Below, in pieces: positions 34,312 through 43,456 of a stretch of 64,000 nt of DNA. Every line of letters begins with the position of its first letter. Within the stretch, counting starts at the first letter, position 1. The notes below the pieces were generated by a model. It ran no database searches, was not told where the DNA came from, and was given only the letters and a program-made list of their open reading frames with translations. This DNA comes from Oscillospiraceae bacterium. Lineage in GTDB: Bacteria > Bacillota > Clostridia > Oscillospirales > Oscillospiraceae. Location: the NCBI GenBank assembly GCA_015068245.1, contig SVKU01000007.1:24098-88097 (forward strand), in the 5' to 3' direction. Made by a program: the position numbers and the translations under genes.

Positions 34312-35505
34312 ATGATGAAGAACCCTTCGAGAATTGCAAGCAACGTAGTAGCATCCACAACCTTGGCCATCGACAGCCTGTTCAAACAGATGAAGGCAGA
34401 CGGCATCAATGTTGTTGGTTTCGGTGCGGGAGAACCCGATTTTAACACTCCCGACAATATAAAGGCCGCGGGTATCAAGGCCATTGAGGATAACCTTACC
34501 ACATATACCCCCGCTTCAGGTACAGTTGAGCTTAAAGAAGCCATCGTAAAAAGAGTTAAGGAAGACTTTGACCTGGACTATAAGACATCCCAGGTAGTGG
34601 TTGCTTCCGGCGCAAAGCATAATGTATTTGTTGCCATCAGCGTGCTGTGCGACCATGGCGACGAAGTTATTCTGCCTGCCCCCTATTGGGTGAGCTATAT
34701 CGAAATGATAAAGATGGCCGGCGGTGTTCCCGTTGTCCTCAAAACCGATGAAGATACCGATTTCAAAATCACTGCTCAGCAGCTTGAAGCTGCCATTACC
34801 GATAAAACCAAATGCATGATCCTCAACAATCCCTCCAACCCCACCGGTATGGTTTACAGCAAAGAAGAGCTGCAGGCCATAGCAGATGTCTGCGTGAAGC
34901 ACGGCATCTACGTTATTGCCGACGAGATATACAGCTGCCTGCTGTATGACAATATTGAGTTCACCAGCTTTGCTTCCCTTGGTGACGAGGTCAAGGAACT
35001 GACCATTCTTATCAACGGTGCTTCCAAGGCCTATGCCATGACAGGCTGGCGTATCGGCTATGCCCTTGCCAACGAAAAGCTGGCCAAGATGATGGGCAAC
35101 TATCTCAGCCATTCAACCGGCGCACCTGCAACTTTTGCACAGAAGGGTGCTGCGGAAGCCTTTGCGGGACCTCAGGATTCCCGTGAAATAATGCGTCAGG
35201 CTTTTGAAGAAAGAAGAAATTACATCGTTGAGCGAATGAACTCCATCGAAGGCGTAAGCTGTATCATGCCGCAGGGGGCATTCTATGTAATGATGAACCT
35301 CAAACAGCTTATCGGCAAAGAGCTGCATGGTGTTATGATCAACGATGCCGACGATTTTGCCGACCTGTTTTTGAAAAAGGGTATGGTTGCCACCGTCCCC
35401 TGTACCGGTTTCGGTGCGCCCGAATACTGCCGCTGGTCATATGCCACCAGCATGGAGAACATAAAGGAAGGGCTCAACAGACTGGAAAAGTTCCTGGCCG
35501 AATAA
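34312..35505 (+). CDS. Class I/II pyridoxal-phosphate aminotransferase (aspartate aminotransferase type)
   Basis: 397 residues. Fold-type I aminotransferase with GFGAGEPDFNTPDNIK, YTPASGTVELKEAI, ILNNPSNPTGMVYSKEEL, the Asp and Tyr of VIADEIYSCLLYD, and the PLP lysine in INGASKAYAMTGWRIGYA. It most resembles AspC/AspB-like enzymes transferring amino groups between aspartate and 2-oxoglutarate, though related aromatic or alanine specificity cannot be excluded. Single-gene unit with its own promoter and terminator. Confidence 0.92.
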   Translation: MMKNPSRIASNVVASTTLAIDSLFKQMKADGINVVGFGAGEPDFNTPDNIKAAGIKAIEDNLTTYTPASGTVELKEAIVKRVKEDFDLDYKTSQVVVASGAKHNVFVAISVLCDHGDEVILPAPYWVSYIEMIKMAGGVPVVLKTDEDTDFKITAQQLEAAITDKTKCMILNNPSNPTGMVYSKEELQAIADVCVKHGIYVIADEIYSCLLYDNIEFTSFASLGDEVKELTILINGASKAYAMTGWRIGYALANEKLAKMMGNYLSHSTGAPATFAQKGAAEAFAGPQDSREIMRQAFEERRNYIVERMNSIEGVSCIMPQGAFYVMMNLKQLIGKELHGVMINDADDFADLFLKKGMVATVPCTGFGAPEYCRWSYATSMENIKEGLNRLEKFLAE

Positions 35506-35519
35506 TGAATCGAAAACCA

Positions 35520-35551
35520 AAAAGGACGCTGCCTGAAGCAGCGTCCTTTTT
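35520..35551 (+). terminator. Terminator after the aminotransferase
   Basis: AAAAGGACGCTGC (35520-35532) pairs with GCAGCGTCCTTTTT (35538-35551). Confidence 0.93.
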
Positions 35552-35566
35552 GATGACCACATTCAT

Positions 35567-35595
35567 TTGACATCGCACGGAATATACAATATAAT
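35567..35595 (+). promoter_or_regulatory. Promoter of secDF
   Basis: TTGACA (35567-35572), 17-base spacer, TATAAT (35590-35595): a perfect consensus sigma-A promoter. Confidence 0.9.
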
Positions 35596-35635
35596 AAACA
35601 AGTTGTGCATAAACCTTTGCAATAAGGAGGATATA

Positions 35636-37873
35636 ATGAAAAAGAGTGTATTGACCATCGTCATCATTGTTGCGGTTATTGCGCTGATGGCGAGCACTGC
35701 TGTCAATGGTTTGGACGTGGGCTATTTCATCGTGCCCAGTCTGGAAGACGGTGTTGTTCTCGGCCTTGACCTTGTTGGCGGTTCCGAGATCACCTACGAT
35801 GCAGTAATTCCCGCAGGTACTTCCAATGATGATATAGCCGCAGGAATGGATTCTGCTCAGACTATGCTTCGCCAGCGTTTGAACAACCTTGGCTACACCG
35901 AAGCCAACGTGTATCTGGCAGGCGAAACCAGAGTAGTGGTTGAAATACCCAACGTGGATGACCCCGAAGAAGCTGTACAGCAGTTGGGCACCACTGCGGT
36001 TATTGAGTTCCAGGACGCAGACGGAAATGTTTTGCTTGACGGAAACATGATCGAGTCTGCCCAGGCAGCTTATGGCCCCATCGATGATTCCGGCCTGTCC
36101 GTTTATCACGTTGTGCTGACCTTCAACGACGAAGGCCGTGAACTGTTCAAAGAAGCTACCAAAGCCGTTGCCAACCGCAAGGGCGACGACAACTACGTTG
36201 CCATTGTAATGGACGGCACCACCATCAGCTCTCCTTTTGTTGACAAAACAAAGTTCAAAGATACCGGTATCGATACCGAAAGTGCAATTATTCAGATGGG
36301 CGACGGTGCTTCCATGGACGAAGTCAAGTATCTGGCAGACATCATCTCTGCCGGTAAGCTGCCGTTTACCCTCGAAAACGTAAAGCTGCAGGCAGTTGGC
36401 GCAAGTCTTGGTGAAAAGTCTCTTGAGACAAGCCTTGTTGCGGGTCTTATCGGTCTTATCATCATTGCGATTTTTATGATTGCTGTTTACAGACTGCCCG
36501 GTATTGTATCCGTTATTGCACTGATGTTCTATGCGGGAATGTTTGCCATCATTCTTGCAGTGGGACACATCAACCTTACCTTGCCCGGTATTGCAGGTAT
36601 CATTCTGACCATAGGCATGGCAGTTGATGCCAACGTAATCATATTTGAACGTATCCGTGAAGAACTTCGTTCCGGAAAGACCATTCGTGCAGCAATTGAC
36701 GCAGGCTACAACCGTGCTTTTGCAGCCATTCTCGACTCGAATATCACAACCGCCATCGCAGCTGTGGTACTGTGGTGGCAGGGAACCGGTACAATCATGG
36801 GATTTGCAAAAACCCTGCTTATCGGTGTTATCGTGTCCATGTTCACCATGCTGGTAATTACCCGTATTCTGCTTCGTGCCCTTGTAAACATGAAAGTTAC
36901 CAACATTCGCCTGTATGGCGTAAAAGCAGTTGGTCAGAAAGCAATGTTTGACAGCATGATAGGCAAGTTCAGCTTTGTTAAGAAATCCCGCATCTTTGCC
37001 ATTATTTCCCTGGTGTTGGTGATAACCGGTCTTGTGGGCATTATCCTTATTCCTTTCGATGTCAACCTGTTCAACTTTGACATCGACTTCCTGGGCGGCG
37101 TTACCATGGAATACGACCTGCACACCGAAGTAACTGCCGATGTTCAAAAGCAGGTCAATGAGTTTGTCAGAGAAGTTACCGGGTCTGATGCTTCGTCCAT
37201 AACCAAGGCGGGCAGTGAAGGCACTCAAGTGGTCATCAAAACCCTTGAAATTCCCACCGAACAGCGTGATGAGATATTCCGTCTGTGCGCTGAGAAATAC
37301 GGACTGGTGGATACAGACCTTATTTCCAGCAACTACGTTTCTGCTTCTGTTGGCGGGGATATCCGCAATGCTGCTATCATCGCATCTGTTACCGCAGCAC
37401 TTCTGATACTGGTCTATATAACCATCCGTTTCGAGTTCCGCTCCGGCTGCGCTGCTGTTATTGCGCTTATCCATGACCTGTTGGTAATGCTGAGCATGTA
37501 TATCATCTTGCAGATACCTTTCAACATGAACTTTATTGCTGCTGCGCTGACCATTCTCGGTTACTCAATAAACGCAACCATCGTTGTGTTTGACCGTATT
37601 CGTGAAAACAACCGTCTGGCAGGTGGCAAGGAGTACTTTGCCGAGGTGGTGGACAAGTCTATCTGGCAGACACTTACTCGCAGCCTTTATACCACCGTTA
37701 CAACACTGTTCCCCGTAGTTATGATCTATATTCTGGGAGTCAGCTCCATTAAGAATTTTGCGCTGCCCCTTATTATCGGCATTGTTGCCGGTGGATACTC
37801 CTCAATTTGTATCTCCGGTGCAATGTGGTGCAAACTCAAAGCCATCGGCTCCAAAAAAGAAAAAACAGCATAA
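35636..37873 (+). CDS. secDF: Fused protein translocase subunit SecDF
   Basis: 745 residues from ATG 35636 (MKKSVLTIVIIVAVIALMAS), with AAGGAGG upstream; the longer frame includes the promoter. SecD half about 1-440 with VLGLDLVGGSEITYDA, the P1 periplasmic domain and AVDANVIIFERIREELRSG; SecF half about 445-745 with DFLGGVTMEYDL and SINATIVVFDRIRENNRL. Twelve membrane helices expected. It uses the proton or sodium gradient to help SecYEG release exported proteins. Fusion of SecD and SecF is usual in many Firmicutes. Confidence 0.97.
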   Translation: MKKSVLTIVIIVAVIALMASTAVNGLDVGYFIVPSLEDGVVLGLDLVGGSEITYDAVIPAGTSNDDIAAGMDSAQTMLRQRLNNLGYTEANVYLAGETRVVVEIPNVDDPEEAVQQLGTTAVIEFQDADGNVLLDGNMIESAQAAYGPIDDSGLSVYHVVLTFNDEGRELFKEATKAVANRKGDDNYVAIVMDGTTISSPFVDKTKFKDTGIDTESAIIQMGDGASMDEVKYLADIISAGKLPFTLENVKLQAVGASLGEKSLETSLVAGLIGLIIIAIFMIAVYRLPGIVSVIALMFYAGMFAIILAVGHINLTLPGIAGIILTIGMAVDANVIIFERIREELRSGKTIRAAIDAGYNRAFAAILDSNITTAIAAVVLWWQGTGTIMGFAKTLLIGVIVSMFTMLVITRILLRALVNMKVTNIRLYGVKAVGQKAMFDSMIGKFSFVKKSRIFAIISLVLVITGLVGIILIPFDVNLFNFDIDFLGGVTMEYDLHTEVTADVQKQVNEFVREVTGSDASSITKAGSEGTQVVIKTLEIPTEQRDEIFRLCAEKYGLVDTDLISSNYVSASVGGDIRNAAIIASVTAALLILVYITIRFEFRSGCAAVIALIHDLLVMLSMYIILQIPFNMNFIAAALTILGYSINATIVVFDRIRENNRLAGGKEYFAEVVDKSIWQTLTRSLYTTVTTLFPVVMIYILGVSSIKNFALPLIIGIVAGGYSSICISGAMWCKLKAIGSKKEKTA

Positions 37874-37880
37874 TTCTTGA

Positions 37881-37910
37881 CCCGGAAGTGCAGCAGCACT
37901 TCCGGGCTTT
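37881..37910 (+). terminator. Terminator after secDF
   Basis: CCCGGAAGTGC (37881-37891) pairs with GCACTTCCGGG (37896-37906), then CTTTTAT. Confidence 0.9.
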
Positions 37911-37920
37911 TATATTTCCG

Positions 37921-37949
37921 TTGACGAAGAAAGTCTTTCATTATATAAT
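37921..37949 (+). promoter_or_regulatory. Promoter of the beta-helix protein gene
   Basis: TTGACG (37921-37926), 17-base spacer, TATAAT (37944-37949). Confidence 0.82.
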
Positions 37950-37985
37950 TGAAAGAAAGAAAATATTTAGAAAGGGTAATATTTG

Positions 37986-39821
37986 ATGGAAGTAAAAATC
38001 TTGAACAGTACCGAAATATATGAAAATGGTATGGTTATCGCTGAGGGCGAAAGCATTGCCGCTGCTGACGGTAAAAAAATGGTTATGACCGTTAACGGCG
38101 TTGTTACCGACCCCAAACCCGGAAAATATGATGGCAAGGTAGTGCTTGAGATCATCGACAAAATGCCTCCCGTAGGTAAGACCCAAATGCCTTCGGATAT
38201 GTTTATCCGTGGTGAAAGCCCTGTCAGCATCAGCTATGACAACGAGTATCGCTGCGCTCTTGCGCTGGATATTGACGAATCGGGCAATACCGTGATTCTG
38301 GACAATATGTCTGCCACCAGCGCCCTTGTGGGTTCCGAATACGATGCATCAGGCATCAAGGGCGGTTCAGTGACTTCAAGAATGGACTGCGTAAACGGTA
38401 TTTTTGTCCGTGACGGCAAATTCCGCATCGAAAACATGAAGTTCGATTTTGAAGGCAACGGCGGTCACGACTTCCAGTTCTATGGCGCATGTATTGCGGC
38501 AGCAGGCAACTCGGAAGTTGTTATCAACAACGTGGATATCAAAACCAAGGGCGTTATCGCCACCTCTGTTGCAGCCGGTGAATGTGCCAACGTGCTTATA
38601 AAGGATACCAAAATCTACACCGAAGGCGTGGATAACTCCGATTACTGGCCCAACGCCATGACGGAATCTCCCTGGGTGCTTGGCCTTGACGGCACTGTGC
38701 GTTCCTCCAACGTGGTACATAAAGCCAGAGCAGTTTATTATAACGTAGACGGCGAATCCAACGGTTGGGGCGTTTACTCAACGGACAATACCTCTCCCGG
38801 GTGCCGCCATGAGCTTATCAACTGCAAGGGAATCATCAGGGAGGAAGGTCCTTATGCTTCCGGTTACGGCGCATATGTGCTGTCTGCCAACAAAAGCTGC
38901 TTCCTTGGAATGGAGTTTGATGTTCCGTCCTATCCGTTGGTATTGGCAGGAGCGTCCAACGATGTTGTGGTGGGGTCCAGCAGCCTTGAAAATCTTAAAA
39001 AATATATTGGCGAGGACAGTCTGCTGGCTCGTGAAACCAATGGCTTTGCAGATATTGAAGAGAAAAACTCCGTTTTTAAAGCCGGCAAAAACGCTGCCAT
39101 GTGGCACAGCGGCGGCAACGGCTGCTTCTTTGTGCTGCCCGGTACCGAGCTTGTTTCCGGCAGCACCACATTCCTTGTAAAGGGTGCATATACCGGCATG
39201 CCCGGCGGACCCAAGAGCCCCGGTGCGCACCCTCAGATACTGGTAGACGGTGCAAAGCTTGTTCCCGGCAACGGTGTTGTTCTTCACCTGATGCAGAACG
39301 ACGATCCCGGCATGGGTACCTTTGGCCACGACGGACACTGGGCGGAGTATTACGAGGTGCCCGAGGTTGTTGAAAAACCCATGGACGGATTTGATGTTGC
39401 CGACCCAGAAGCTGCCGGAACAACAAAGGCCTGCTTCAAGAACATGGAAGTCAACGGAAGCATATTCAACTCCCGTTGGACCGAGGGTCAGAACCTTGCC
39501 GTTAAGTTTGACGGTGCAAAGGTCAAAGGTACCATTTCCTCCGGTATCCAGAGTCATGTAAACTTCAAACCCGGTGAGAAGATTTACCCCAAGGATCGTA
39601 CCGAGCTTGGCAATGTTGTTGTTCAGCCGTCACCTGCTGTTTGCAACGGTGTTATTGTGGAGCTTGAAAACTCCAAATGGAACGCCATTGGAACAAGTTA
39701 CCTTACTTCACTTACGATCGGTGAGGGCAGCAGTGTTGCCTGTTCGTCCATGACCGTAAACGGCGAAGCTGTTGAACCCAAAGCAGGAACGTATAAAGGC
39801 AGTATTGTAATCGTTGGCTAA
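37986..39821 (+). CDS. Large beta-helix-like protein of unknown function
   Basis: 611 residues from ATG 37986 (AAAGGG upstream; a TTG at 37983 is less likely). Short repeating strands and turns rich in Gly, Asn and Val (GIFVRDGKFRIENMKFDFEGNG, EVVINNVDIKTKGVIATSV, NVLIKDTKIYTEGVDN, FKNMEVNGSIFNS) indicate a right-handed parallel beta-helix over most of the length. It contains a conserved-looking GAYTGMPGGPKSPGAHPQILVDGAKL loop and HLMQNDDPGMGTFGHDGHWAEYYEVP. There is no signal peptide, lipobox or anchor, unusual for this fold, which commonly serves extracellular polysaccharide binding or cleavage. Monocistronic with strong promoter and terminator. I cannot assign a family or function. Confidence 0.72.
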   Translation: MEVKILNSTEIYENGMVIAEGESIAAADGKKMVMTVNGVVTDPKPGKYDGKVVLEIIDKMPPVGKTQMPSDMFIRGESPVSISYDNEYRCALALDIDESGNTVILDNMSATSALVGSEYDASGIKGGSVTSRMDCVNGIFVRDGKFRIENMKFDFEGNGGHDFQFYGACIAAAGNSEVVINNVDIKTKGVIATSVAAGECANVLIKDTKIYTEGVDNSDYWPNAMTESPWVLGLDGTVRSSNVVHKARAVYYNVDGESNGWGVYSTDNTSPGCRHELINCKGIIREEGPYASGYGAYVLSANKSCFLGMEFDVPSYPLVLAGASNDVVVGSSSLENLKKYIGEDSLLARETNGFADIEEKNSVFKAGKNAAMWHSGGNGCFFVLPGTELVSGSTTFLVKGAYTGMPGGPKSPGAHPQILVDGAKLVPGNGVVLHLMQNDDPGMGTFGHDGHWAEYYEVPEVVEKPMDGFDVADPEAAGTTKACFKNMEVNGSIFNSRWTEGQNLAVKFDGAKVKGTISSGIQSHVNFKPGEKIYPKDRTELGNVVVQPSPAVCNGVIVELENSKWNAIGTSYLTSLTIGEGSSVACSSMTVNGEAVEPKAGTYKGSIVIVG

Positions 39822-39840
39822 TGCTATGATTCAAAAAATA

Positions 39841-39873
39841 TGCCCGATGGGAGAGCCATCGGGCATATTTTTT
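39841..39873 (+). terminator. Terminator after the beta-helix gene
   Basis: TGCCCGATGG (39841-39850) pairs with CCATCGGGCA (39856-39865), then TATTTTTTTA. Confidence 0.95.
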
Positions 39874-39919
39874 TATGCTCTTTAATATAATCTGGTACAA
39901 GCACACAGGAGGGAAGATA

Positions 39920-40783
39920 ATGGACAACCGATACATGCGGCTGATACGTTACCTGCCGGAAAAGCTGAAACGTGCCGCATTGGCAGCATACGCTCCGCAG
40001 CTGGAAGAACTGAGGCTGAGAAGCGGACGGCCATTGACCGCCGTATATGCAGGCAGCGAGCAGCCGCTGGACGTAATGGTGGCTGCCGAGGATATAAGTT
40101 ATCTTGCCTCAGCAGCAGCTCACGGCTCGGTATACGCTGCGGTGGACAGCCTTAAAAACGGCTACATAACGGTTGACGGAGGTAACCGCATTGGGTTTTG
40201 CGGAACTGCTGTGCTGAAAAACGGCGAAGTAACCAATTTGCGGAATCTTTCTTCTGCAAACATGAGACTTGCCAGAGAAATAAAAACTGCCGCAGAAAAT
40301 ATTGAAAGAAACTACAATGACAGGTTTGAAAGCACGCTTATAATAGCTCCTCCGGGAATGGGGAAAACCACATTGCTCAGAGATCTTGTCAGAAGAATCT
40401 CCGACAAGGGGATACGGACTGCACTGGTGGACGAGCGGGGTGAGATTGCTGCAATGGAAAACGGAGTACCGGGATTTGACACGGGAATGAGCACGGACGT
40501 GATTACAGGGTGCCCAAAGGCTCAGGGAATGCTGATGATGCTGAGAGCCATGAACCCTGAGGTGATAGCGGTGGATGAGATAACGGCACCGGAAGATGTG
40601 GCAGCTGTGGAGACTTGCCGCAACTGCGCAGTGGGTATTATTGCAACGGTTCACGGACAGAACATGGCAGACATTGAGGCAAGACCGCTGTTTAAAAAAC
40701 TGCTGGACACGGGGACGTTTGGGCTGGTGGGAACCATTTCGGGAAAAGACAGGCGTGTGAGGGTTGAAAGGAGGTACGGCTGA
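39920..40783 (+). CDS. spoIIIAA: Stage III sporulation protein AA (ATPase)
   Basis: 287 residues from ATG 39920, with AGGAGGG upstream. Secretion-type AAA ATPase: Walker A APPGMGKTTLLRD (about 150), Walker B EVIAVDEI, preceded by VDERGEIAAMENGVPGFDTG. In Bacillus it powers the SpoIIIA-SpoIIQ channel feeding the forespore. First gene of the complete eight-gene operon; its stop overlaps the next start (TGATG). Confidence 0.97.
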   Translation: MDNRYMRLIRYLPEKLKRAALAAYAPQLEELRLRSGRPLTAVYAGSEQPLDVMVAAEDISYLASAAAHGSVYAAVDSLKNGYITVDGGNRIGFCGTAVLKNGEVTNLRNLSSANMRLAREIKTAAENIERNYNDRFESTLIIAPPGMGKTTLLRDLVRRISDKGIRTALVDERGEIAAMENGVPGFDTGMSTDVITGCPKAQGMLMMLRAMNPEVIAVDEITAPEDVAAVETCRNCAVGIIATVHGQNMADIEARPLFKKLLDTGTFGLVGTISGKDRRVRVERRYG

Positions 40784-41292
40784 TGCTGAAACTCATAGGA
40801 GCAATAATGATGATCGGAGCCACAACGGCAATAGGGATATCAAAAATGGAGTCAATGGCATTGAGAGTACGCACGCTTGAAGCGTTTTTGGCGGCTTTCG
40901 ATATGATAAATGCGGAAATCAGCTTCAGCTTAACTCCGCTTCCTGAAGTGTTTTACAGATTGGCACGGACGATGCCGAAACCTGTTGATGAGTTTTTCTC
41001 ACGATGTGTACAATGGGGAGGAGACCTGACGGAAACTTCTCTTTATCAGATATGGAACCGTGCATTGAGGGAGGTAAAAAGCCTTTTGCCTGAAGACAGA
41101 CGGGTGTTGGCTCAAGCAGGCAGTATTTTGGGGCGGTTTGATCCGGAGAACCAGCAGCACAGCATGGCGGCGGTTGTCGATAGTGTAAGAAGCTGTTTGG
41201 AAACTGCCAAAGAGAAAAGAAAAAATGAAAGCAGGGTGTGCGCAGCTTTGGCAGTAGCGTCAGGGTTTGCTTTGGTCATTATTTTTATCTGA
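40783..41292 (+). CDS. spoIIIAB: Stage III sporulation protein AB
   Basis: 169 residues. N-terminal membrane helix (LIGAIMMIGATTAIGISKM), a cytosolic helical region with FDMINAEISFSLTPLPEVFYRLA, and a C-terminal membrane helix (ALAVASGFALVIIFI). It is similar to GspF-type platform components of secretion systems and sits in the mother-cell side of the engulfing membrane. Translationally coupled to spoIIIAA. Confidence 0.95.
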   Translation: MLKLIGAIMMIGATTAIGISKMESMALRVRTLEAFLAAFDMINAEISFSLTPLPEVFYRLARTMPKPVDEFFSRCVQWGGDLTETSLYQIWNRALREVKSLLPEDRRVLAQAGSILGRFDPENQQHSMAAVVDSVRSCLETAKEKRKNESRVCAALAVASGFALVIIFI

Positions 41293-41311
41293 ATCGGCAG
41301 CGGGGTAATGT

Positions 41312-41506
41312 ATGGACATAGATCTCATTTTTAAAATAGCGGCAGTGGGCATAATCGTATCCATTTTGAATCAGGTGCTCAGTAAAACAGGCAGAGAAGA
41401 GCAGGCGACTATGACCACTTTGGCGGGGTTGATCGTGGTATTGATGATAATCGTTGAAAAAATCAGCGAACTGTTCACCATGGTCAAAAACCTGTTTGGG
41501 TTTTAA
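41312..41506 (+). CDS. spoIIIAC: Stage III sporulation protein AC
   Basis: 64 residues, two membrane helices (LIFKIAAVGIIVSILNQVL and TMTTLAGLIVVLMIIVEKI) around a short charged loop KTGREEQ: the characteristic tiny SpoIIIAC. Third gene of the operon, followed two bases later by spoIIIAD. Confidence 0.95.
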   Translation: MDIDLIFKIAAVGIIVSILNQVLSKTGREEQATMTTLAGLIVVLMIIVEKISELFTMVKNLFGF

Positions 41507-41508
41507 CA

Positions 41509-41895
41509 GTGGATACCGTTTTTAAGGCGGCAGGATTTGCCGTTGTGGGAGCCGTTTTTGCTTTGACTGTTCGGAAAAATGACCCGGGCGCCGGTATGCT
41601 GCTGGCAGCTGCTGTGGCATTGGGGCTGCTGACCGCTGCAGTTTCCGCAATGGCACCGGTAATGGCTTTTGCTTCTGATTTGCGTGAGCTTACGGGACTG
41701 TCCGACTCGGTGACTGCACCACTGTTCAAAACCGTGGCTATTGGAATTGTAACGCACATAGCATCTTCCGTTTGCCAGGACGCCGGGGAAGCTTCGGTGG
41801 CAAAGGCGGTGGAACTGTGCGGCTCGATGCTTGCTCTATATGCGGTGATACCGCTGATGAGTGCGGTAACAGAACTTATCAAGGATTTGATATGA
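41509..41895 (+). CDS. spoIIIAD: Stage III sporulation protein AD
   Basis: 128 residues, GTG start immediately after spoIIIAC. Membrane protein with helices at about 2-20, 30-55, 65-85 and 100-125. Typical features are AGFAVVGAVFALTVRKNDP and AVELCGSMLALYAVIPLMSAVTELI. Channel component in the spoIIIA operon; the stop overlaps the start of spoIIIAE (ATGA). Confidence 0.94.
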   Translation: MDTVFKAAGFAVVGAVFALTVRKNDPGAGMLLAAAVALGLLTAAVSAMAPVMAFASDLRELTGLSDSVTAPLFKTVAIGIVTHIASSVCQDAGEASVAKAVELCGSMLALYAVIPLMSAVTELIKDLI

Positions 41896-42995
41896 AAAAA
41901 CTGATGATGATTTTCGCTCTTGCAGTGCTGTTTGCGGGTCATGGCTTTGCAGCGAATGTAACGGATATGCAGCAGGAGACTTTTGGTATCGGACAGCTGG
42001 AGGACGCAATGCCGGAAGAGGCTCGGGACATTCTTGGCAATATCGATATCGCCTCTGCTGATTTCGGTGAAGGGCTGCAAAGCATTCTGAGCAGCACCGC
42101 AGATGAGTTTGCCGGTGTGCTTGGACAGGCGCTGAAAAAAACGGGAACCATTCTGGCAATCGTGATGCTGGGAAGCCTGGTGGGAACGGTCAGAGAAACG
42201 GAATTGGGAAGTTTCCCGCCCGTTTACATGACGCTTGCATCAACATTGGCAATTACTGCCGTGTCGGTGGGCAGCGTAAACTCCTTTGTGGGGCTTGGAA
42301 CAGAAACAATAGAGAAGATGATGGTGTTTTCAAAATCGCTCCTGCCTGCCATGGCAGCTGCCGTAACGGCTTCGGGAAGGGGCCTTGGAGCATCATCGAT
42401 GTATATGGCTGCGGTCTTGTTTTGCGACCTGTTCATTACAGTTACGGACAGGGTCATAACTCCTCTGGTGTATATGTTTATTGCGGCAACAGCGGCAGAG
42501 TCGGCAGTTGGCAACGGTATGGCGGGCAGGATAGCCGCACTTTTCAAATGGGCTGCAGTTACGCTGCTGAAAACGGTTTTACTGTGCTTTACTGCTTATC
42601 TTTCTATAAGCAGTATTGTTGGCGGAAGTGCTGACGCAGTTGCCATAAAAGCTGCAAAGGTAACTTTGTCCTCAGTGGTTCCGGTGGTGGGGTCTATCAT
42701 TTCCGATGCATCGGAAACGGTTTTGCTGTCTGCTTCAATACTGAAGAACGGAATAGGAGTATTTGGTATGCTGTGCGTTCTGGCAGTGTGTGCCATGCCG
42801 TTTTTGAACCTCGGGGTACACTATTTGGCATATAAAGTCTGTGGTGCGTTCAGTGCAGCCATCGGAGGAGGAACAGAAACAAAGCTGATAGATGCAATCG
42901 GTTCAGCATTAGGCATCATACTTGCCATGACAGCGGTGTGTGCATTGATGCTGCTTGTATCCTGTGTGGCAGCTATGAAGGCGGTGAGTGTATGA
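41892..42995 (+). CDS. spoIIIAE: Stage III sporulation protein AE
   Basis: 367 residues from ATG 41892 (MKKLMMIFALAVLFAGHGFAA), which overlaps the spoIIIAD stop; the longer frame reads through spoIIIAD. A signal-like N-terminus is followed by a short extracytoplasmic segment and about seven membrane helices (GTILAIVMLGSLVGTV, MYMAAVLFCDLFITVTDRVITPLVYMF, PVVGSIISDASETVLLSASIL). Multi-pass SpoIIIAE, thought to form part of the export apparatus. Confidence 0.95.
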   Translation: MKKLMMIFALAVLFAGHGFAANVTDMQQETFGIGQLEDAMPEEARDILGNIDIASADFGEGLQSILSSTADEFAGVLGQALKKTGTILAIVMLGSLVGTVRETELGSFPPVYMTLASTLAITAVSVGSVNSFVGLGTETIEKMMVFSKSLLPAMAAAVTASGRGLGASSMYMAAVLFCDLFITVTDRVITPLVYMFIAATAAESAVGNGMAGRIAALFKWAAVTLLKTVLLCFTAYLSISSIVGGSADAVAIKAAKVTLSSVVPVVGSIISDASETVLLSASILKNGIGVFGMLCVLAVCAMPFLNLGVHYLAYKVCGAFSAAIGGGTETKLIDAIGSALGIILAMTAVCALMLLVSCVAAMKAVSV

Positions 42996-43456
42996 GGCAG
43001 TGGATCATCGGTATTTTTGCAGCGGCACTGCTCAGTGCGGCAGCTTTGGCAGTAACTCCAAAAAATAAAAAGGCAGTAGCGATGGCAGGCGGGCTTATTA
43101 TGATACTGGCGGCAGTAAAGCCTCTTGCGGAACTGAAACACCAGGATATGGCGGTACAAATCGCAAAATATCAGATAAAGGCCGATGAATTGCGCAGCGG
43201 TGTAGATGTTGCAAGTTCAGAAATAATGGCACTAATCATACAGGAGAAAACCGCAGCATATATATTGGACAAAGCGGCTGAGCTTGGCCTTGAGGCAGTG
43301 GAGGTCGAAGTTGATACGAAGAAGGCTTCCAACGGCTGGCCTTATCCGGAAAGCGTAAGAATCACCGGTCGGTTGAGCGAAAGCGATATACAGAGGCTTG
43401 GCAGGATCATAAGCGAAGATCTTGCCATTGCGCCGGACAGACAGGAGTGGTCGTGA
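42992..43456 (+). CDS. spoIIIAF: Stage III sporulation protein AF
   Basis: 154 residues from ATG 42992 (MRQWIIGIFAAALLSAAALAV), overlapping the spoIIIAE stop by four bases. Two N-terminal membrane helices and a C-terminal ring-building-type domain (LGLEAVEVEVDTKKASNGWPYPESVRITG) facing the intermembrane space. Confidence 0.94.
   Translation: MRQWIIGIFAAALLSAAALAVTPKNKKAVAMAGGLIMILAAVKPLAELKHQDMAVQIAKYQIKADELRSGVDVASSEIMALIIQEKTAAYILDKAAELGLEAVEVEVDTKKASNGWPYPESVRITGRLSESDIQRLGRIISEDLAIAPDRQEWS

Noticed and set aside
39866..39919. Sigma-E promoter for the spoIIIA operon
   Set aside because: An ATATT and an ATATAAT occur upstream, but spacing and sequence do not match the sigma-E consensus well enough to claim.
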